Below are positions 40,565 to 51,597 of a DNA stretch of 64,000 bases, one piece after another. The stretch spans positions 228,370 through 292,369 of the forward strand of contig JADZCT010000029.1 of NCBI GenBank assembly GCA_020851455.1. The letters are read 5' to 3'. Made by a program: the position numbers and the translations under genes. Numbering within the stretch: position 1 is the first letter of the stretch; each line of letters starts with the position of its first letter. The notes beneath the pieces are model-generated. The model made no database searches. It was not told the DNA's origin and saw only the letters and a program-made list of their open reading frames with translations. The stretch is from Gemmatimonadaceae bacterium (GTDB taxonomy: Bacteria; Gemmatimonadota; Gemmatimonadetes; Gemmatimonadales; Gemmatimonadaceae).

Positions 40565-41320
40565 TCACCGGTACCGGCCACGGAGGTCGTTTATGCGGAT
40601 GTGCGCCAGATCCGAGGCCATCGTGATGGCGCTGCGCGCGAAGCGCACCGTCGTCGGCTCCTCGTCGTAGCGGAAGTGAACAGCTGCCTGCCGCACGGAA
40701 AGGCCGTGCCGCTGGGCGATGAAGAGTGCTTCCACGTCGAAGCCAAAGCGGGGAATCGTGATCCGTGGAAAGACGATGCCCGCGGCGCGCGCCGTGAAGC
40801 CCTTGAGCCCGGCCTGCGTGTCCAGGATGCCGCGCAGGAGCGTCGTCCGCACCATCAGGTTGAACGCGCGGCTCATGAGGTGCCGTGTGTACAGGTAGTG
40901 AAAGAAACTCGGGCTCATCAGGTAGCGCGACTGCGGGAGGACGCGGCAGGCGATCGCGACGTCAGCGCCGGCCTCGAGGTCGGCGAGGATCTTGCCGATC
41001 TCTTCCGGCGGAAAGGCAAGGTCCGCGTCGGTGAATACCCTGAAGGCCCCCGTCGCTGCCAGCATTCCGCGGCTAACCGAGGCTCCCTTGCCCAGGTTCC
41101 GCTCGTTCCGGATTACCGACCGGCCCGGACGCGCCGCGGCGAACTCGGCAAGCACCGCAGGGGCGTCGTCCCGGCTGTGGTCGTCAACGAAGACCAGTTC
41201 GGTGGCGTACGGACGCGAGTCCACCCATGCGGCGAGCTGCCGGAGCGCCGCCGGGAGGCGGGCCGCCCCGTTGTACACTGGTACCACGACTGACAGGTGG
41301 GTACTGGGCGCCGGATCCAT
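40565..41320 (-). CDS. Glycosyltransferase family 2
   Basis: LSVVVPVYNGAARLPAALRQL...ELVFVDDHSRDDA; FTDADLAFPPEEIGKIL. Confidence 0.88.
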   Translation of the reverse strand: MDPAPSTHLSVVVPVYNGAARLPAALRQLAAWVDSRPYATELVFVDDHSRDDAPAVLAEFAAARPGRSVIRNERNLGKGASVSRGMLAATGAFRVFTDADLAFPPEEIGKILADLEAGADVAIACRVLPQSRYLMSPSFFHYLYTRHLMSRAFNLMVRTTLLRGILDTQAGLKGFTARAAGIVFPRITIPRFGFDVEALFIAQRHGLSVRQAAVHFRYDEEPTTVRFARSAITMASDLAHIRINDLRGRYR

Positions 41321-41413
41321 CGGGCGCAAACTCGCTGAACCGTGGCTCGGTGGCAACGGTCCGGCGCCGCGGCTGTCGCGCTGGCGTGCGGCCGGTCATA
41401 TTTCGCCTCCGGA

Positions 41414-41962
41414 ATGGCATCTACCCGGTCAGTCGTACTCGACGCGAAGGCGCTGGCACGCACGCTGTCGCGCATGGCCGACGAAATAGTCGAGCGGAAC
41501 GAAGGAACCGAGGGGCTCGTGCTCGTCGGCATCCAGCGTCGCGGCGTGCAGGTCGCCGACCGGCTTGCGGCCGTGATTGCGAACCGCGAAGGGGTCCAGG
41601 TGCCACGCGGCGCCCTCGACATCACGCTCTACCGCGACGACCTCCAGACGGTCGGGCCGCGGCCCGTCGTTGGCCGCACCGACATTCCGGTCTCGATTGA
41701 CGACAGGCGCGTGGTGATCGTGGACGACGTGCTCTTCACCGGGCGGACGATCCGCGCCGCGCTGAACGAGCTCGCCGACTTCGGGCGCGCTGCGCGTGTG
41801 AGCCTCGCGGTCGTCATTGATCGCGGCGGCCGCGAGCTGCCGATCCACCCCGACGTGGTCGGGAAGCACCTCGACGTGCCGGGCGGCGCCCGGGTTGACG
41901 TGCTCGTGAAGGAGGTTGACGGGCGTGACGAGGTCATCGTGCAGGAGGCGCCGGGAGCGTGA
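41414..41962 (+). CDS. pyrR: Bifunctional pyr operon regulator / uracil phosphoribosyltransferase
   Basis: [51 protein letters not shown]. Confidence 0.95.
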   Translation: MASTRSVVLDAKALARTLSRMADEIVERNEGTEGLVLVGIQRRGVQVADRLAAVIANREGVQVPRGALDITLYRDDLQTVGPRPVVGRTDIPVSIDDRRVVIVDDVLFTGRTIRAALNELADFGRAARVSLAVVIDRGGRELPIHPDVVGKHLDVPGGARVDVLVKEVDGRDEVIVQEAPGA

Positions 41963-42912
41963 CGTCGCTCGGCAAGGACCTGCTCGCGCTCGAGCGGCTC
42001 TCGGCCGAACAGATTTCGTTGGTCCTCGATACAGCGGGTCCGTTCAAGGAGATTTCCGAACGGGCCATCAAGAAGGTCCCGACGCTCCGTGGCGCGACCA
42101 TCGTCAACCTGTTCTTCGAGCCGTCCACGAGGACCCGCATTTCGTTCGAGTTCGCGGAGAAGCGGATGTCGGCCGATACGGTGAACGTCGCGACGGCGGG
42201 GTCGAGCGTGACGAAGGGAGAGACGCTGGTTGATACCGCGCGCAACCTCGAGGCGATGCGGATTGACATGGTCGTCATTCGTCACACGTCGTCGGGGGCC
42301 GCCCAGTTCCTGGCCGAGCGGATCGAGTCGAACGTGATCAATGCGGGCGACGGAACGCACGAACACCCGACGCAGGGGCTGCTCGACATCCTGACGCTGC
42401 GCGACCGGTGGGGAACGCTGACCGGGAAGCGCGTGTGCATCTGCGGCGACGTCCTGCACTCGCGGGTCGCGAGGTCCAATATCTGGGGGCTGACGAAGCT
42501 GGGCGCGGAGGTGGCCGTCTGCGGCCCACGATCGTTGCTGCCCAGCGCCATCGCGGACCTTGGAGTCACGGTATTCGACCGCATCGAGGCCGCCATCGAG
42601 TGGGCCGACGCGCTCAACGTGCTCCGGCTGCAGCTCGAGCGCATGCTTGGCGGGTTCATACCGTCGTTGCGGGAATACAATCGCGTCTTCGGCGTCACCC
42701 GCGAGCGGCTGGAGCGCGCGCCACGCGACATCATCATCATGCACCCTGGGCCCATGAACCGCGGAGTGGAGATTGACTCGGACGTGGCCGACGGGCCGCA
42801 TAGCGTCATCCTCGACCAGGTAACCAACGGAGTCGCGATCCGGATGGCCGTGCTTTATCTGCTCGCTGGCAACCCGCCAGGCCTGGCCGACGCCGCCAAG
42901 GGGGCCGTATGA
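41959..42912 (+). CDS. pyrB: Aspartate carbamoyltransferase catalytic subunit
   Basis: GTG start; [40 protein letters not shown]. Confidence 0.96.
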   Translation: MTSLGKDLLALERLSAEQISLVLDTAGPFKEISERAIKKVPTLRGATIVNLFFEPSTRTRISFEFAEKRMSADTVNVATAGSSVTKGETLVDTARNLEAMRIDMVVIRHTSSGAAQFLAERIESNVINAGDGTHEHPTQGLLDILTLRDRWGTLTGKRVCICGDVLHSRVARSNIWGLTKLGAEVAVCGPRSLLPSAIADLGVTVFDRIEAAIEWADALNVLRLQLERMLGGFIPSLREYNRVFGVTRERLERAPRDIIIMHPGPMNRGVEIDSDVADGPHSVILDQVTNGVAIRMAVLYLLAGNPPGLADAAKGAV

Positions 42913-44198
42913 GCCCGCGCGACGTGCTGCTTACGGGCGGGCGGCTGCTCGACCCTTCCTCAGGCCTTGACGCCGTCGGCGACCTGTTGCTGAGTGGCGG
43001 GAAGATCGAGGCCGTTGGCGGGCGGGTCGGCCGGCCGGATGGCGCGGAGGTCGTGGACTGTGCCGGGCTCGTGGTCGCGCCCGGGTTGGTTGACGTGCAC
43101 TGCCACCTGCGGGAGCCCGGCCGCGAGGACGTGGAGACGATCGCGACGGGCGCACGCGCCGCAGCCGCCGGCGGGTTTACCGCTGTGTGCGCGATGCCGA
43201 ACACCGATCCGGTGACCGACAACCAGGCGGCCGTGGGATTCGTGCTCGAACAGGGGCGGGCGGCGCGCGCGGCCCGGGTCCACCCCATCGGCGCGATCTC
43301 GATCGGGCAGGCGGGGGAACGGCTCGCCGAGTTTGGCGAGATGGTTGGGGCGGGAGCCGTCGCCGTCAGCGATGACGGGAAGCCCGTCGTGAGTTCGCAG
43401 CTCATGCGGACGGCGCTGGAGTACGCGCGCACCTTCGACATCCCCGTCGCCGACCACTGCGAGGACCCAACACTGGCCGCAGGCGGCGCCATGAACGAGG
43501 GTGTGGTTTCGGCGCGGATGGGCCTTCGCGGGATCCCAAGTGAAGCCGAGGAGATCATGGCCATTCGCGACATCCTCCTCGCGCGGCGGACCGGCGGGCA
43601 CGTACACCTCTGCCACATGAGCACCAAGGGCTCGGTCGAACTCATTCGGTGGGGGAAGGAGCGGGGTATCCGCGTCACGGCGGAAGCGTGCCCGCACCAC
43701 CTGTCGCTGACGGAGGAGGCCGTCGAGGGCTACGATACGCACGCCAAGATGAACCCGCCGCTGAGGACCGCGGCCGATGTCGAGGCACTGCGCGATGCCG
43801 TCCGCGACGGAACCATTGACCTGCTGGCAACGGACCACGCACCGCACCACAACGACGAGAAGCAGCGCGCCTTCGCCGACGCTCCGAACGGCATAGTCGG
43901 GCTCGAGACGGCCCTTGCCGTGAATCTCACCTGGCTGGTGAAGCCGGGGATAATCGGGCTGGGCACCCTGGTAGAGCGGATGTCGTGCGCGCCTGCCAGG
44001 ATCTTCCGGCTCCCGGGCGGAACGCTGCGGCGCGGCGCCGTCGCCGATGTCACTGTGTTTGACGCAGGCTCCGAGTGGAACGTGGATCCAGCGTCATTCC
44101 TGACCAAGGGGCGGAATACCCCTTACCGCGGGATGACGCTTACCGGCCGTGCGCGCTACACCGTGGTTGGCGGCACGCTCGTGTTCAGGGCCGGTTGA
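42909..44198 (+). CDS. pyrC: Dihydroorotase
   Basis: [57 protein letters not shown]. Confidence 0.96.
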   Translation: MSPRDVLLTGGRLLDPSSGLDAVGDLLLSGGKIEAVGGRVGRPDGAEVVDCAGLVVAPGLVDVHCHLREPGREDVETIATGARAAAAGGFTAVCAMPNTDPVTDNQAAVGFVLEQGRAARAARVHPIGAISIGQAGERLAEFGEMVGAGAVAVSDDGKPVVSSQLMRTALEYARTFDIPVADHCEDPTLAAGGAMNEGVVSARMGLRGIPSEAEEIMAIRDILLARRTGGHVHLCHMSTKGSVELIRWGKERGIRVTAEACPHHLSLTEEAVEGYDTHAKMNPPLRTAADVEALRDAVRDGTIDLLATDHAPHHNDEKQRAFADAPNGIVGLETALAVNLTWLVKPGIIGLGTLVERMSCAPARIFRLPGGTLRRGAVADVTVFDAGSEWNVDPASFLTKGRNTPYRGMTLTGRARYTVVGGTLVFRAG

Positions 44199-44215
44199 CG
44201 GCCGGTTGACGGCCG
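44189..44215 (+). repeat. 11-bp tandem repeat (about 2.5 copies of GGCCGGTTGAC) over the pyrC stop codon
   Basis: ggccggttgac ggccggttgac ggccg read directly. Confidence 0.8.
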
Positions 44216-44329
44216 AAGTGACCGAACCGGGGTCTTCGTGCGTCAGTAGTCAAGTGCAACTAGGTTGTGGCAGTGAGGCCAGCCGGCCCGAACTCGGACA
44301 CTTGGCCGCGGGTGGAGGAACCATCTGAC

Positions 44330-45460
44330 ATGGCGGATCGCGGATCTGGCCGCCGCGAAGGGATTGAGTCCCTTCTGGCGGAGCGGAAGCGGTATGAAGC
44401 GTGGATCGAGCAGCTCGACACGCGCCGGGAGGCGACGCCCGCGCACGTGTTCGACCGGGTGCGGTCCGACTACATGGCCCGGCTTGGGGTGGTTCGCGGG
44501 AAACTCGGCGCCGAGACTGGCGCGATCGAGGAGATCATCGCCGAGCTCGACCGTCAGCTCGCCGGCGAGAGGGATGCCGTTGCCTCGCGTACGGACGAGC
44601 GGGCGGAAGCCGAGCTCCGCGCGGCAGTCGGCGAGTTCTCCGAGAAGGAGTGGAACACGCGCCGCAGGAAGCTGGATGACGCGATTGCCGAGCTGCAGGC
44701 GAAGGCCGCCGCGACTGAAGGCGAACTCGACGGCATGCGGGGCCTGCTGACGAGCATCCGTGGTGCGCCAGCGCCCGCGAGGCCGTCTGTCGCGAAGGCC
44801 GCCGTCGCAAAGGTGGAGAGCGACCTCGCGGCCGACGACGGCGCCGAAGTCGGAGGCGCTTCCACGCAACCGGCTGCTGGGGCAGACGCGGCCGGTATGA
44901 TTCTGCCGGCCGATCTGATGCCGGTCGAAGAGGCCGAGGCAGTCGGCGGGGCACAGCCGGATGTTGCCGAGGAGCCCGAGGCGGACGAGGCGCCCGGCGC
45001 AGGCGGCGACGTCGGCGCCACGGCCACGACGGGGGCGGACGATGGAGGAGTCGCGCTCGCTGCCGGGGCGGACGAGGCCGGGCCCCGCGATGAGGACACC
45101 CCTGCCGACGCGGCGGAGAACGTAACGCGGCCTTCCTTCGATGAGCTTGCGTTCCTCCGGTCCATCGCGGGCACGCCGACCAACCCCGCGGGCACGCGGG
45201 CCGTGAGTGCCAGGCCGGCGACGTCGCCGAAACCGCCGCAGCCCGAGCCCGATCTCGCGCCGATGCCCGAGTCGGCTGAGCCGCCCGAAACCATGGTGCC
45301 GGTCGAGGAGTCGGGTGTGTCGAGCCCGTCGCCCCTTGGCGCGCCTACGCCGCGAACGTCAAAGGCGGTGCGCTCGCTCAAGTGCCAGGAGTGTGGCACG
45401 CTCAATTTCCCCACCGAGTGGTATTGCGAGCGCTGCGGAGGCGAGCTGGCCGCGTTCTAG
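44330..45460 (+). CDS. Hypothetical protein: N-terminal coiled coil, Ala/Pro/acidic linker, C-terminal zinc ribbon
   Basis: GGAGG upstream of ATG 44330; LAERKRYEAWIEQLDTRRE...; C-terminal SLKCQECGTLNFPTEWYCERCGGELAAF. Confidence 0.75.
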   Translation: MADRGSGRREGIESLLAERKRYEAWIEQLDTRREATPAHVFDRVRSDYMARLGVVRGKLGAETGAIEEIIAELDRQLAGERDAVASRTDERAEAELRAAVGEFSEKEWNTRRRKLDDAIAELQAKAAATEGELDGMRGLLTSIRGAPAPARPSVAKAAVAKVESDLAADDGAEVGGASTQPAAGADAAGMILPADLMPVEEAEAVGGAQPDVAEEPEADEAPGAGGDVGATATTGADDGGVALAAGADEAGPRDEDTPADAAENVTRPSFDELAFLRSIAGTPTNPAGTRAVSARPATSPKPPQPEPDLAPMPESAEPPETMVPVEESGVSSPSPLGAPTPRTSKAVRSLKCQECGTLNFPTEWYCERCGGELAAF

Positions 45461-45477
45461 CGCGGCGGGTGTGAAAG

Positions 45478-45509
45478 GCGGGGGCGGCGACTGACGTCGC
45501 GGCCCCCGC
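45478..45509. terminator. Bidirectional terminator-like hairpin between zinc-ribbon gene and rpsT
   Basis: GCGGGGGCGGCGAC / GTCGCGGCCCCCGC, 13 of 14 paired, in convergent gap. Confidence 0.6.
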
Positions 45510-45532
45510 TGCACTACATGTGACCGCGTGGC

Positions 45533-45766
45533 CTACTTGGCCTTGGCCAGGCGGCTCTTGCGGCGGGCAGCCGCGTTGCGATGGATCAAGCCCTTTCGCG
45601 CGGCGCGGTCGAGGAGCGCCGATGCTGCTTTCCTGTCGCTGGCGGTCGAGGATGCCGCGTGGGCCTTCTTCACGGCGGTGCGGAGCGCTGCCCTCTGCGC
45701 CCGGTTGCGGGCGGCTGCGGCGCGCGACTTTCGCACGTTCTTCCTTGACGATGCAATACGGGGCAC
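45533..45766 (-). CDS. rpsT: 30S ribosomal protein S20 (bS20)
   Basis: GTG start; PRIASSRKNVRKSRAAAARNRAQRAALRTAVKKA...LLDRAARKGLIHRNAAARRKSRLAKA. Confidence 0.92.
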   Translation of the reverse strand: MPRIASSRKNVRKSRAAAARNRAQRAALRTAVKKAHAASSTASDRKAASALLDRAARKGLIHRNAAARRKSRLAKAK

Positions 45767-45982
45767 GGACTGTTCTCTCGGTGCGGATCGGGTGGGCCGT
45801 GCGCCGGACTCGCCGGGCCCGGCGGACATGCCCGCGTCACCAGAACGGGCTAATCGTTGAAGCTACCGGGGGAAGGAGTGCAACGCAAGGCACTCCAACA
45901 CCATAGACTCGCTCATGCGGCGTGCCTAGTTTACCCGCTGCGCGTCCCCGCACAACCTGATCAAACGAGGCTCCTCCTCCGC

Positions 45983-46684
45983 GTGGAACGGTTTTCGCTG
46001 TTCGTGCTCGTTGCCCCGATGCTCCTGCTCTCGATGGTGGCGCACGAGTACGCGCACGGGTACGCAGCGCTCCGGCAGGGAGACGACACCGCGCACTCAC
46101 TGGGACGGCTCACGTGGAACCCGGTCAAGCACATTGACCCGGTGTTCACGATCATAATGCCGCTGGTGACGTTCTTCATCGCCGGAGTGGCGTTCGGCGG
46201 GGCGAAGCCAGTGCCGGTTGACCCGCGCAAGTATCGCAACTACCGTCGCGGCGACATCATCGTCTCGCTTGCCGGGGTGGCGACGAACTTTGTCCTTGCC
46301 GCCCTGCTGTTGCCAGCGGTCATCGGTCTCGGGGTGCTTGCGCGACAGGCGCCAGTGCTGCGGGAGTCGGCATCGCTGCTACAGATCATGTTCCTGTACG
46401 GGATCCTGATCAACCTCGTCCTGGCCGCGTTCAACCTGATGCCAATCCCCCCGCTCGACGGCAGCCATGTGGTGAAGCACATGCTGCCGAGGCGCGCGGC
46501 CATCGCGTACGAACGCTTTGGCCGATACGGTCTACTCATCGTGTTTCTCCTTGTGGGGATGGCGCAGGGGGTGCTGCACGCGTGGATGTCCCCTGCACTC
46601 CGCCTTTACGACTTTGCGCTTCAGTCAGCGGCGCCGTATGTGGAACTCGGCCGCTGGGCGTCGCTCTTCCGGGGCGGGCCGTGA
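45983..46684 (+). CDS. Site-2 protease family (M50) membrane metalloprotease
   Basis: MVAHEYAHGYAALRQGDDTA (HEXXH), FNLMPIPPLDGSHV. Confidence 0.92.
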   Translation: MERFSLFVLVAPMLLLSMVAHEYAHGYAALRQGDDTAHSLGRLTWNPVKHIDPVFTIIMPLVTFFIAGVAFGGAKPVPVDPRKYRNYRRGDIIVSLAGVATNFVLAALLLPAVIGLGVLARQAPVLRESASLLQIMFLYGILINLVLAAFNLMPIPPLDGSHVVKHMLPRRAAIAYERFGRYGLLIVFLLVGMAQGVLHAWMSPALRLYDFALQSAAPYVELGRWASLFRGGP

Positions 46685-47415
46685 CGGGACTGCGCGTGGC
46701 GGACACGGGCGACGCGTTCGTCGTTGAACTCGGCGCGTTCAACGGACCCCTCGACCTCCTCCTGTCGCTCATCCGCGACGAGAAGATTGACGTCTACGAC
46801 ATCCCGATGGCGCGCATCTGCGAGCAGTTTCTCGCGCGGATGCACGAACTCGCGCTGAATGCCGCAGCGGAGTACCTGGAGATGGCAGCCCGCCTGCTGC
46901 GCATCAAGACGCTCATGCTGCTTCCGCGCCACGAGGGCGACGACGGGTGGGAAGACCCTCGCGCCGAGCTGGTGCGACGGCTGCTCGAGTACCAGCAGGT
47001 GCGCGAAATCGTGGACGTGCTGGAGCGAATGGGGGAGGACCGGCGCAACCGCTTCGCGCGCGCATGGTTCCCGGCGCTCGTAGCGCCGCCGCAGGCCCCG
47101 CTGGCGCTTTCGCTCGTCGAGCTGCTCGCCGCGGTGGATCGCGTGCTGCGCGTGAGTCGAGAGCCTGGGCTGCACGACGTCGTGCCGCGCCCGCTCGACG
47201 TGGACGGCGCGATCGCCATCGTGCGCGCCGTGCTTGCCCTTCGCGCCAGCGCGCGCTGGCGCGACGTTGTTCGCGAGGACGCCGAGCCGTGGGAGGTGCT
47301 CTCCGCACTGCTCGCGCTGCTCGAGATGGCGCGCCGCTCGGAGCTCAAGCTGGCCCAACCAAGACCATTTGCAGACGTGGAGATACTTCGTGAATCCGCT
47401 GGCCAAGCTGCTTGA
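46681..47415 (+). CDS. scpA: Segregation and condensation protein A
   Basis: GTG start; LGAFNGPLDLLLSLIRDEKIDVYDIPMARICEQFLA. Confidence 0.95.
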   Translation: MTGLRVADTGDAFVVELGAFNGPLDLLLSLIRDEKIDVYDIPMARICEQFLARMHELALNAAAEYLEMAARLLRIKTLMLLPRHEGDDGWEDPRAELVRRLLEYQQVREIVDVLERMGEDRRNRFARAWFPALVAPPQAPLALSLVELLAAVDRVLRVSREPGLHDVVPRPLDVDGAIAIVRAVLALRASARWRDVVREDAEPWEVLSALLALLEMARRSELKLAQPRPFADVEILRESAGQAA

Positions 47416-47971
47416 GGCCGCGCTCTTCGCGAGCCCGCGGCCGATCCCCACCAGTGAACTCGCAGCCCTCGACGCCGAGGCATCGCCGGCCGCCGTGGCT
47501 GCGGCGCTCGATGAACTGCGGGAGCATTACGACGTGGACGGACACGGCGTCGAGCTCGTTGACCAGGGGGGCGGATGGCAGATCCTGACGCGGCCCGAGT
47601 ACACGGAGGCAATCGAGCGGGCCCAGGTTGCCATGCGGCCGCACCGACCCTCGGGTGCGGCGCTGGAGACGCTGGCGATCGTAGCGTATCGCCAGCCGAT
47701 CGGCCGGGCGGAAGTGTCGGAGATTCGCGGGGTGGACGTGGGAGCGATCCTCAAGTCGCTGCTGGAGCGGGGGCTTATCGAGGTGGTGGCGCGCGGCGAA
47801 GGGCTTGGGCGGCCCCTGCTGTATGGCACGACTCCGCTTTTCCTCGAGCAGTTTGCGCTCCGCCACCTCGACGAACTGCCCCGCGTGGATGAACTCGCCG
47901 TTGCGCTGAGTCAGCCGGAAGAAGGATCCCTCGGCGAGCCGGGACACCCGGTGGCCTCGGGAGGCGCGTGA
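47390..47971 (+). CDS. scpB: Segregation and condensation protein B
   Basis: LEAALFASPRPIPTSELA; LETLAIVAYRQPIGRAEVSEIRGVDVGAILKSLLERGLIEVVAR. Confidence 0.95.
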   Translation: MNPLAKLLEAALFASPRPIPTSELAALDAEASPAAVAAALDELREHYDVDGHGVELVDQGGGWQILTRPEYTEAIERAQVAMRPHRPSGAALETLAIVAYRQPIGRAEVSEIRGVDVGAILKSLLERGLIEVVARGEGLGRPLLYGTTPLFLEQFALRHLDELPRVDELAVALSQPEEGSLGEPGHPVASGGA

Positions 47972-48678
47972 GCGGCAAGATGCGCCTGCAGCGCGCTCTG
48001 GCGCGCTCGGGCGTGGCGTCGCGCCGTGCAGCGGAACTCCTCATCACGGCCGGTCGCGTGTGTGTAAACGGCAAGGTCGCGACGCTTGGCCAGAGCGTTG
48101 ACCCCGGCGCCGATTCGATCACTCTCGACGGCCATCCCGTGGCTGCCCCCGCCGCGCCGGTATGGTACGCGCTGCACAAGCCGCCGGGAACGCTTACGTC
48201 ACGGTCCGACCCCCGCGGCCGTCCTACCGTGTTTGCCTTCGTTCCTCCCGAGCCGGGCCTCACGTACGTGGGGCGGCTCGACTACCTGACCGAGGGCCTG
48301 CTTCTTTTCACGAACGACGGCGATGCGGCGCATCGCCTCACGCACCCGAGCGCGGGCGTGGAACGAACGTACGTGGCCACTGTCTCGGGCGACGTTCGCG
48401 GTGCCGTTCGCACGCTTCGCCACGGCGTCGTGCTCGAAGACGGGCCGGTGCACGCCAGCGACGTCAGCGCCAAGCCCGCCGGGCACGGCCACTGGGAGCT
48501 GGAGCTTACCCTTGGCGAGGGGCGCAACCGCGAGGTGCGCCGGGTGTGCGAACAGCTCGGGCTGGAGGTCCACCGGCTCGTGCGCACCCGCTTTGGCCCC
48601 ATTCGCCTTGGCCGCCTTCCGCGCGGGGAGTGCCGCGCGCTCACGAGCCGCGAACTGCAACTGCTGCGCGCTGTATAA
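47968..48678 (+). CDS. Pseudouridine synthase, RsuA/RluB family
   Basis: S4 domain MRLQRALARSGVASRRAAELLI; YALHKPPGTLTSRSDPRGRPTV; VGRLDYLTEGLLLFTNDG. Confidence 0.93.
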   Translation: MSGKMRLQRALARSGVASRRAAELLITAGRVCVNGKVATLGQSVDPGADSITLDGHPVAAPAAPVWYALHKPPGTLTSRSDPRGRPTVFAFVPPEPGLTYVGRLDYLTEGLLLFTNDGDAAHRLTHPSAGVERTYVATVSGDVRGAVRTLRHGVVLEDGPVHASDVSAKPAGHGHWELELTLGEGRNREVRRVCEQLGLEVHRLVRTRFGPIRLGRLPRGECRALTSRELQLLRAV

Positions 48679-48679
48679 T
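48674..48679 (+). promoter_or_regulatory. Putative -10 element of the MoxR/Bat operon
   Basis: Perfect TATAAT at the rsuA stop, 40 nt before the moxR GTG start; no clear -35. Confidence 0.4.
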
Positions 48680-48719
48680 CACGGACTCCCTTCGTTTCCT
48701 TACTACCCTCCTGCCAGAC

Positions 48720-49690
<971 letters not shown>

Positions 49691-49694
<4 letters not shown>

Positions 49695-50590
49695 CGACGA
49701 TCGCCCCCGAGATCCTGCGGCAGGTGAGGAGGATTGACCTGCGTACACGCGGGCTCGTGAACTCGCGCTTTGCGGGCGAGTACCACTCTGTCTTCAAGGG
49801 CCAGGGGATGGAGTTCTCCGAGGTGCGCGAGTACCAGCCCGGCGATGAGGTGCGCACGATTGACTGGAACGTGAGCGCCCGCATGCGCCGGCTGTTCGTG
49901 AAGCGCTACGTCGAGGAGCGGGAGCTGACGGTGCTCCTCATCGTGGACTGCTCGGGGTCGAGCCGGTTCGGGACGGTGGTGCGCGATAAGCAGGCCGCTT
50001 CGGCGGAACTGGCGGCTGTGCTCGCGCTGACGGCCGCCCGCAACAACGACCGCGCTGGCCTCATACTCTGCTCCGACCATCCCGAGCATGTCGTACCGCC
50101 CCGCAAGGGCCGGCGACACGCCCTGCGGCTCGTACGCGACGTGCTCGCCTGGCCTGCGTCGGCGCGAGGCACCGACCTCGCGTCGGGCCTCGACTACGCT
50201 GCGCGCCTGCTCACCCACCACGCGATCGTCTTCGTGATCTCGGATTTCGTGACGCCGACCGTGGACCGGTCGCTTCGCGCCCTGTCGCAACGCCACGACG
50301 TTGTTGCCGTGGTGCTCGACGACCCCGGAGAGCGTGACTTGCCCAACGTGGGAGTAGCGCGGCTCGTGGATGCGGAGACCGGGCGCATCATCGAGATTGA
50401 CACTAGCGACACACGAGTGCGCGCCGGTTATCGCCGGGCGATTGCGTCCGAGCGATCCGCGCGCCAGGCGATGCTGCGCCGGCTGGCGATTGACGAGGTG
50501 ATCGTGCGCACCGAGTTGGGCTGGGCAGAGCCGCTGCTCCGGTTCTTCAGCACGCGGGAGATCCGGAGCCGGCGGTTGCGGAGGCGATAG
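49691..50590 (+). CDS. DUF58 domain-containing protein
   Basis: GTG start; FAGEYHSVFKGQGMEFSEVREYQPGDEVRTIDWNVSARM. Confidence 0.93.
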
Positions 50591-51597
50591 TGGTGCGTTG
50601 CGGCATCGCGTTCCGCTGGCGGGTGCCGCTCCTCCTGGGTGCTGGGTGTGCATTGGTTGTGGCCGGAGTGCCCGGGCCCACCTGGGCGGACGGTGCGCTC
50701 ATTCAGGGTGACCCCGGACTGGCCACAGCGTCGGTTACCGTGTCGCCGGAGACGGTGACGGTAGGGGGGCGTTTCCAGGTACGCATCCGTGTGCGGGCGC
50801 CCAAGGTTGCCAGCATCCACTTCCCGGACGTTCCGGCGGGAAGCGACCCAATCGAGCCGGCTGATCCCCGCTCGACGACCGATGGCCCGCCCGGCGACTG
50901 GATTGACCGGACGGCGACGTACGCGTTTGTCGCGTGGGAAGTGGGCACTCACGCGATTCCCCTCGATACCGTCATCGTCGTGATCGCGGGCCGGGAGCGC
51001 ATTCTGCATGCGGGGGCGATGAGCGTTCACGTTCGCAGCCTGCTGCCCGCAGACTCCGCGGCCCAGGTTCCAAGAGCTGCGCGTCCCCTGCTTCCGCTCC
51101 CGGGGCGTCTCTGGCAACTCGCGATCGTCCTGCTTGTTGCCATCGCGATTGCCGCGCTGTGGTGGCGTCACACGCGCGCGCGCCGCCGTCAGGTTTCCGT
51201 GCGCGGGAGCGCGGATGCGTGGGAGGAAGCGAGCTCCGCGCTCGCCGCGCTCGATTCGCTGGCGCTCGCGGACGCCGGCGAGCCCGGCCGGCACGTGATC
51301 GCCCATGTGGACGTCCTCAGACGCTATATCGAACGCCGCTTCCCGGAGGTTCTGGCGAGTCTCGACGCGTCGGCGGCTCTGGAACGGCTTCGGCACGAGG
51401 ACTTCCCGCTGCCTCTGTCTCGCGTCGCCGCGCTCCTCGACCGCGACGCCGGGCTTCGGTTTGCCCGTTCGGCGGTAAGCGTTACCGAGGCACTCGCGCT
51501 CGGGCGCGAAGCGCGCGACATCGCCGGCCAGGTTCAAGCGGTATATGAGGCCCGCCTGCGCGCGATCGAGCGGCCCCAGAGGATGCGTCGGAGATGA
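50590..51597 (+). CDS. Hypothetical exported protein of the Bat locus with central TM
   Basis: GTG start; signal peptide, Ig-like domain VTVGGRFQVRIRVRAP, TM WQLAIVLLVAIAIAALWW, cytosolic tail. Confidence 0.65.
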   Translation: MVRCGIAFRWRVPLLLGAGCALVVAGVPGPTWADGALIQGDPGLATASVTVSPETVTVGGRFQVRIRVRAPKVASIHFPDVPAGSDPIEPADPRSTTDGPPGDWIDRTATYAFVAWEVGTHAIPLDTVIVVIAGRERILHAGAMSVHVRSLLPADSAAQVPRAARPLLPLPGRLWQLAIVLLVAIAIAALWWRHTRARRRQVSVRGSADAWEEASSALAALDSLALADAGEPGRHVIAHVDVLRRYIERRFPEVLASLDASAALERLRHEDFPLPLSRVAALLDRDAGLRFARSAVSVTEALALGREARDIAGQVQAVYEARLRAIERPQRMRRR

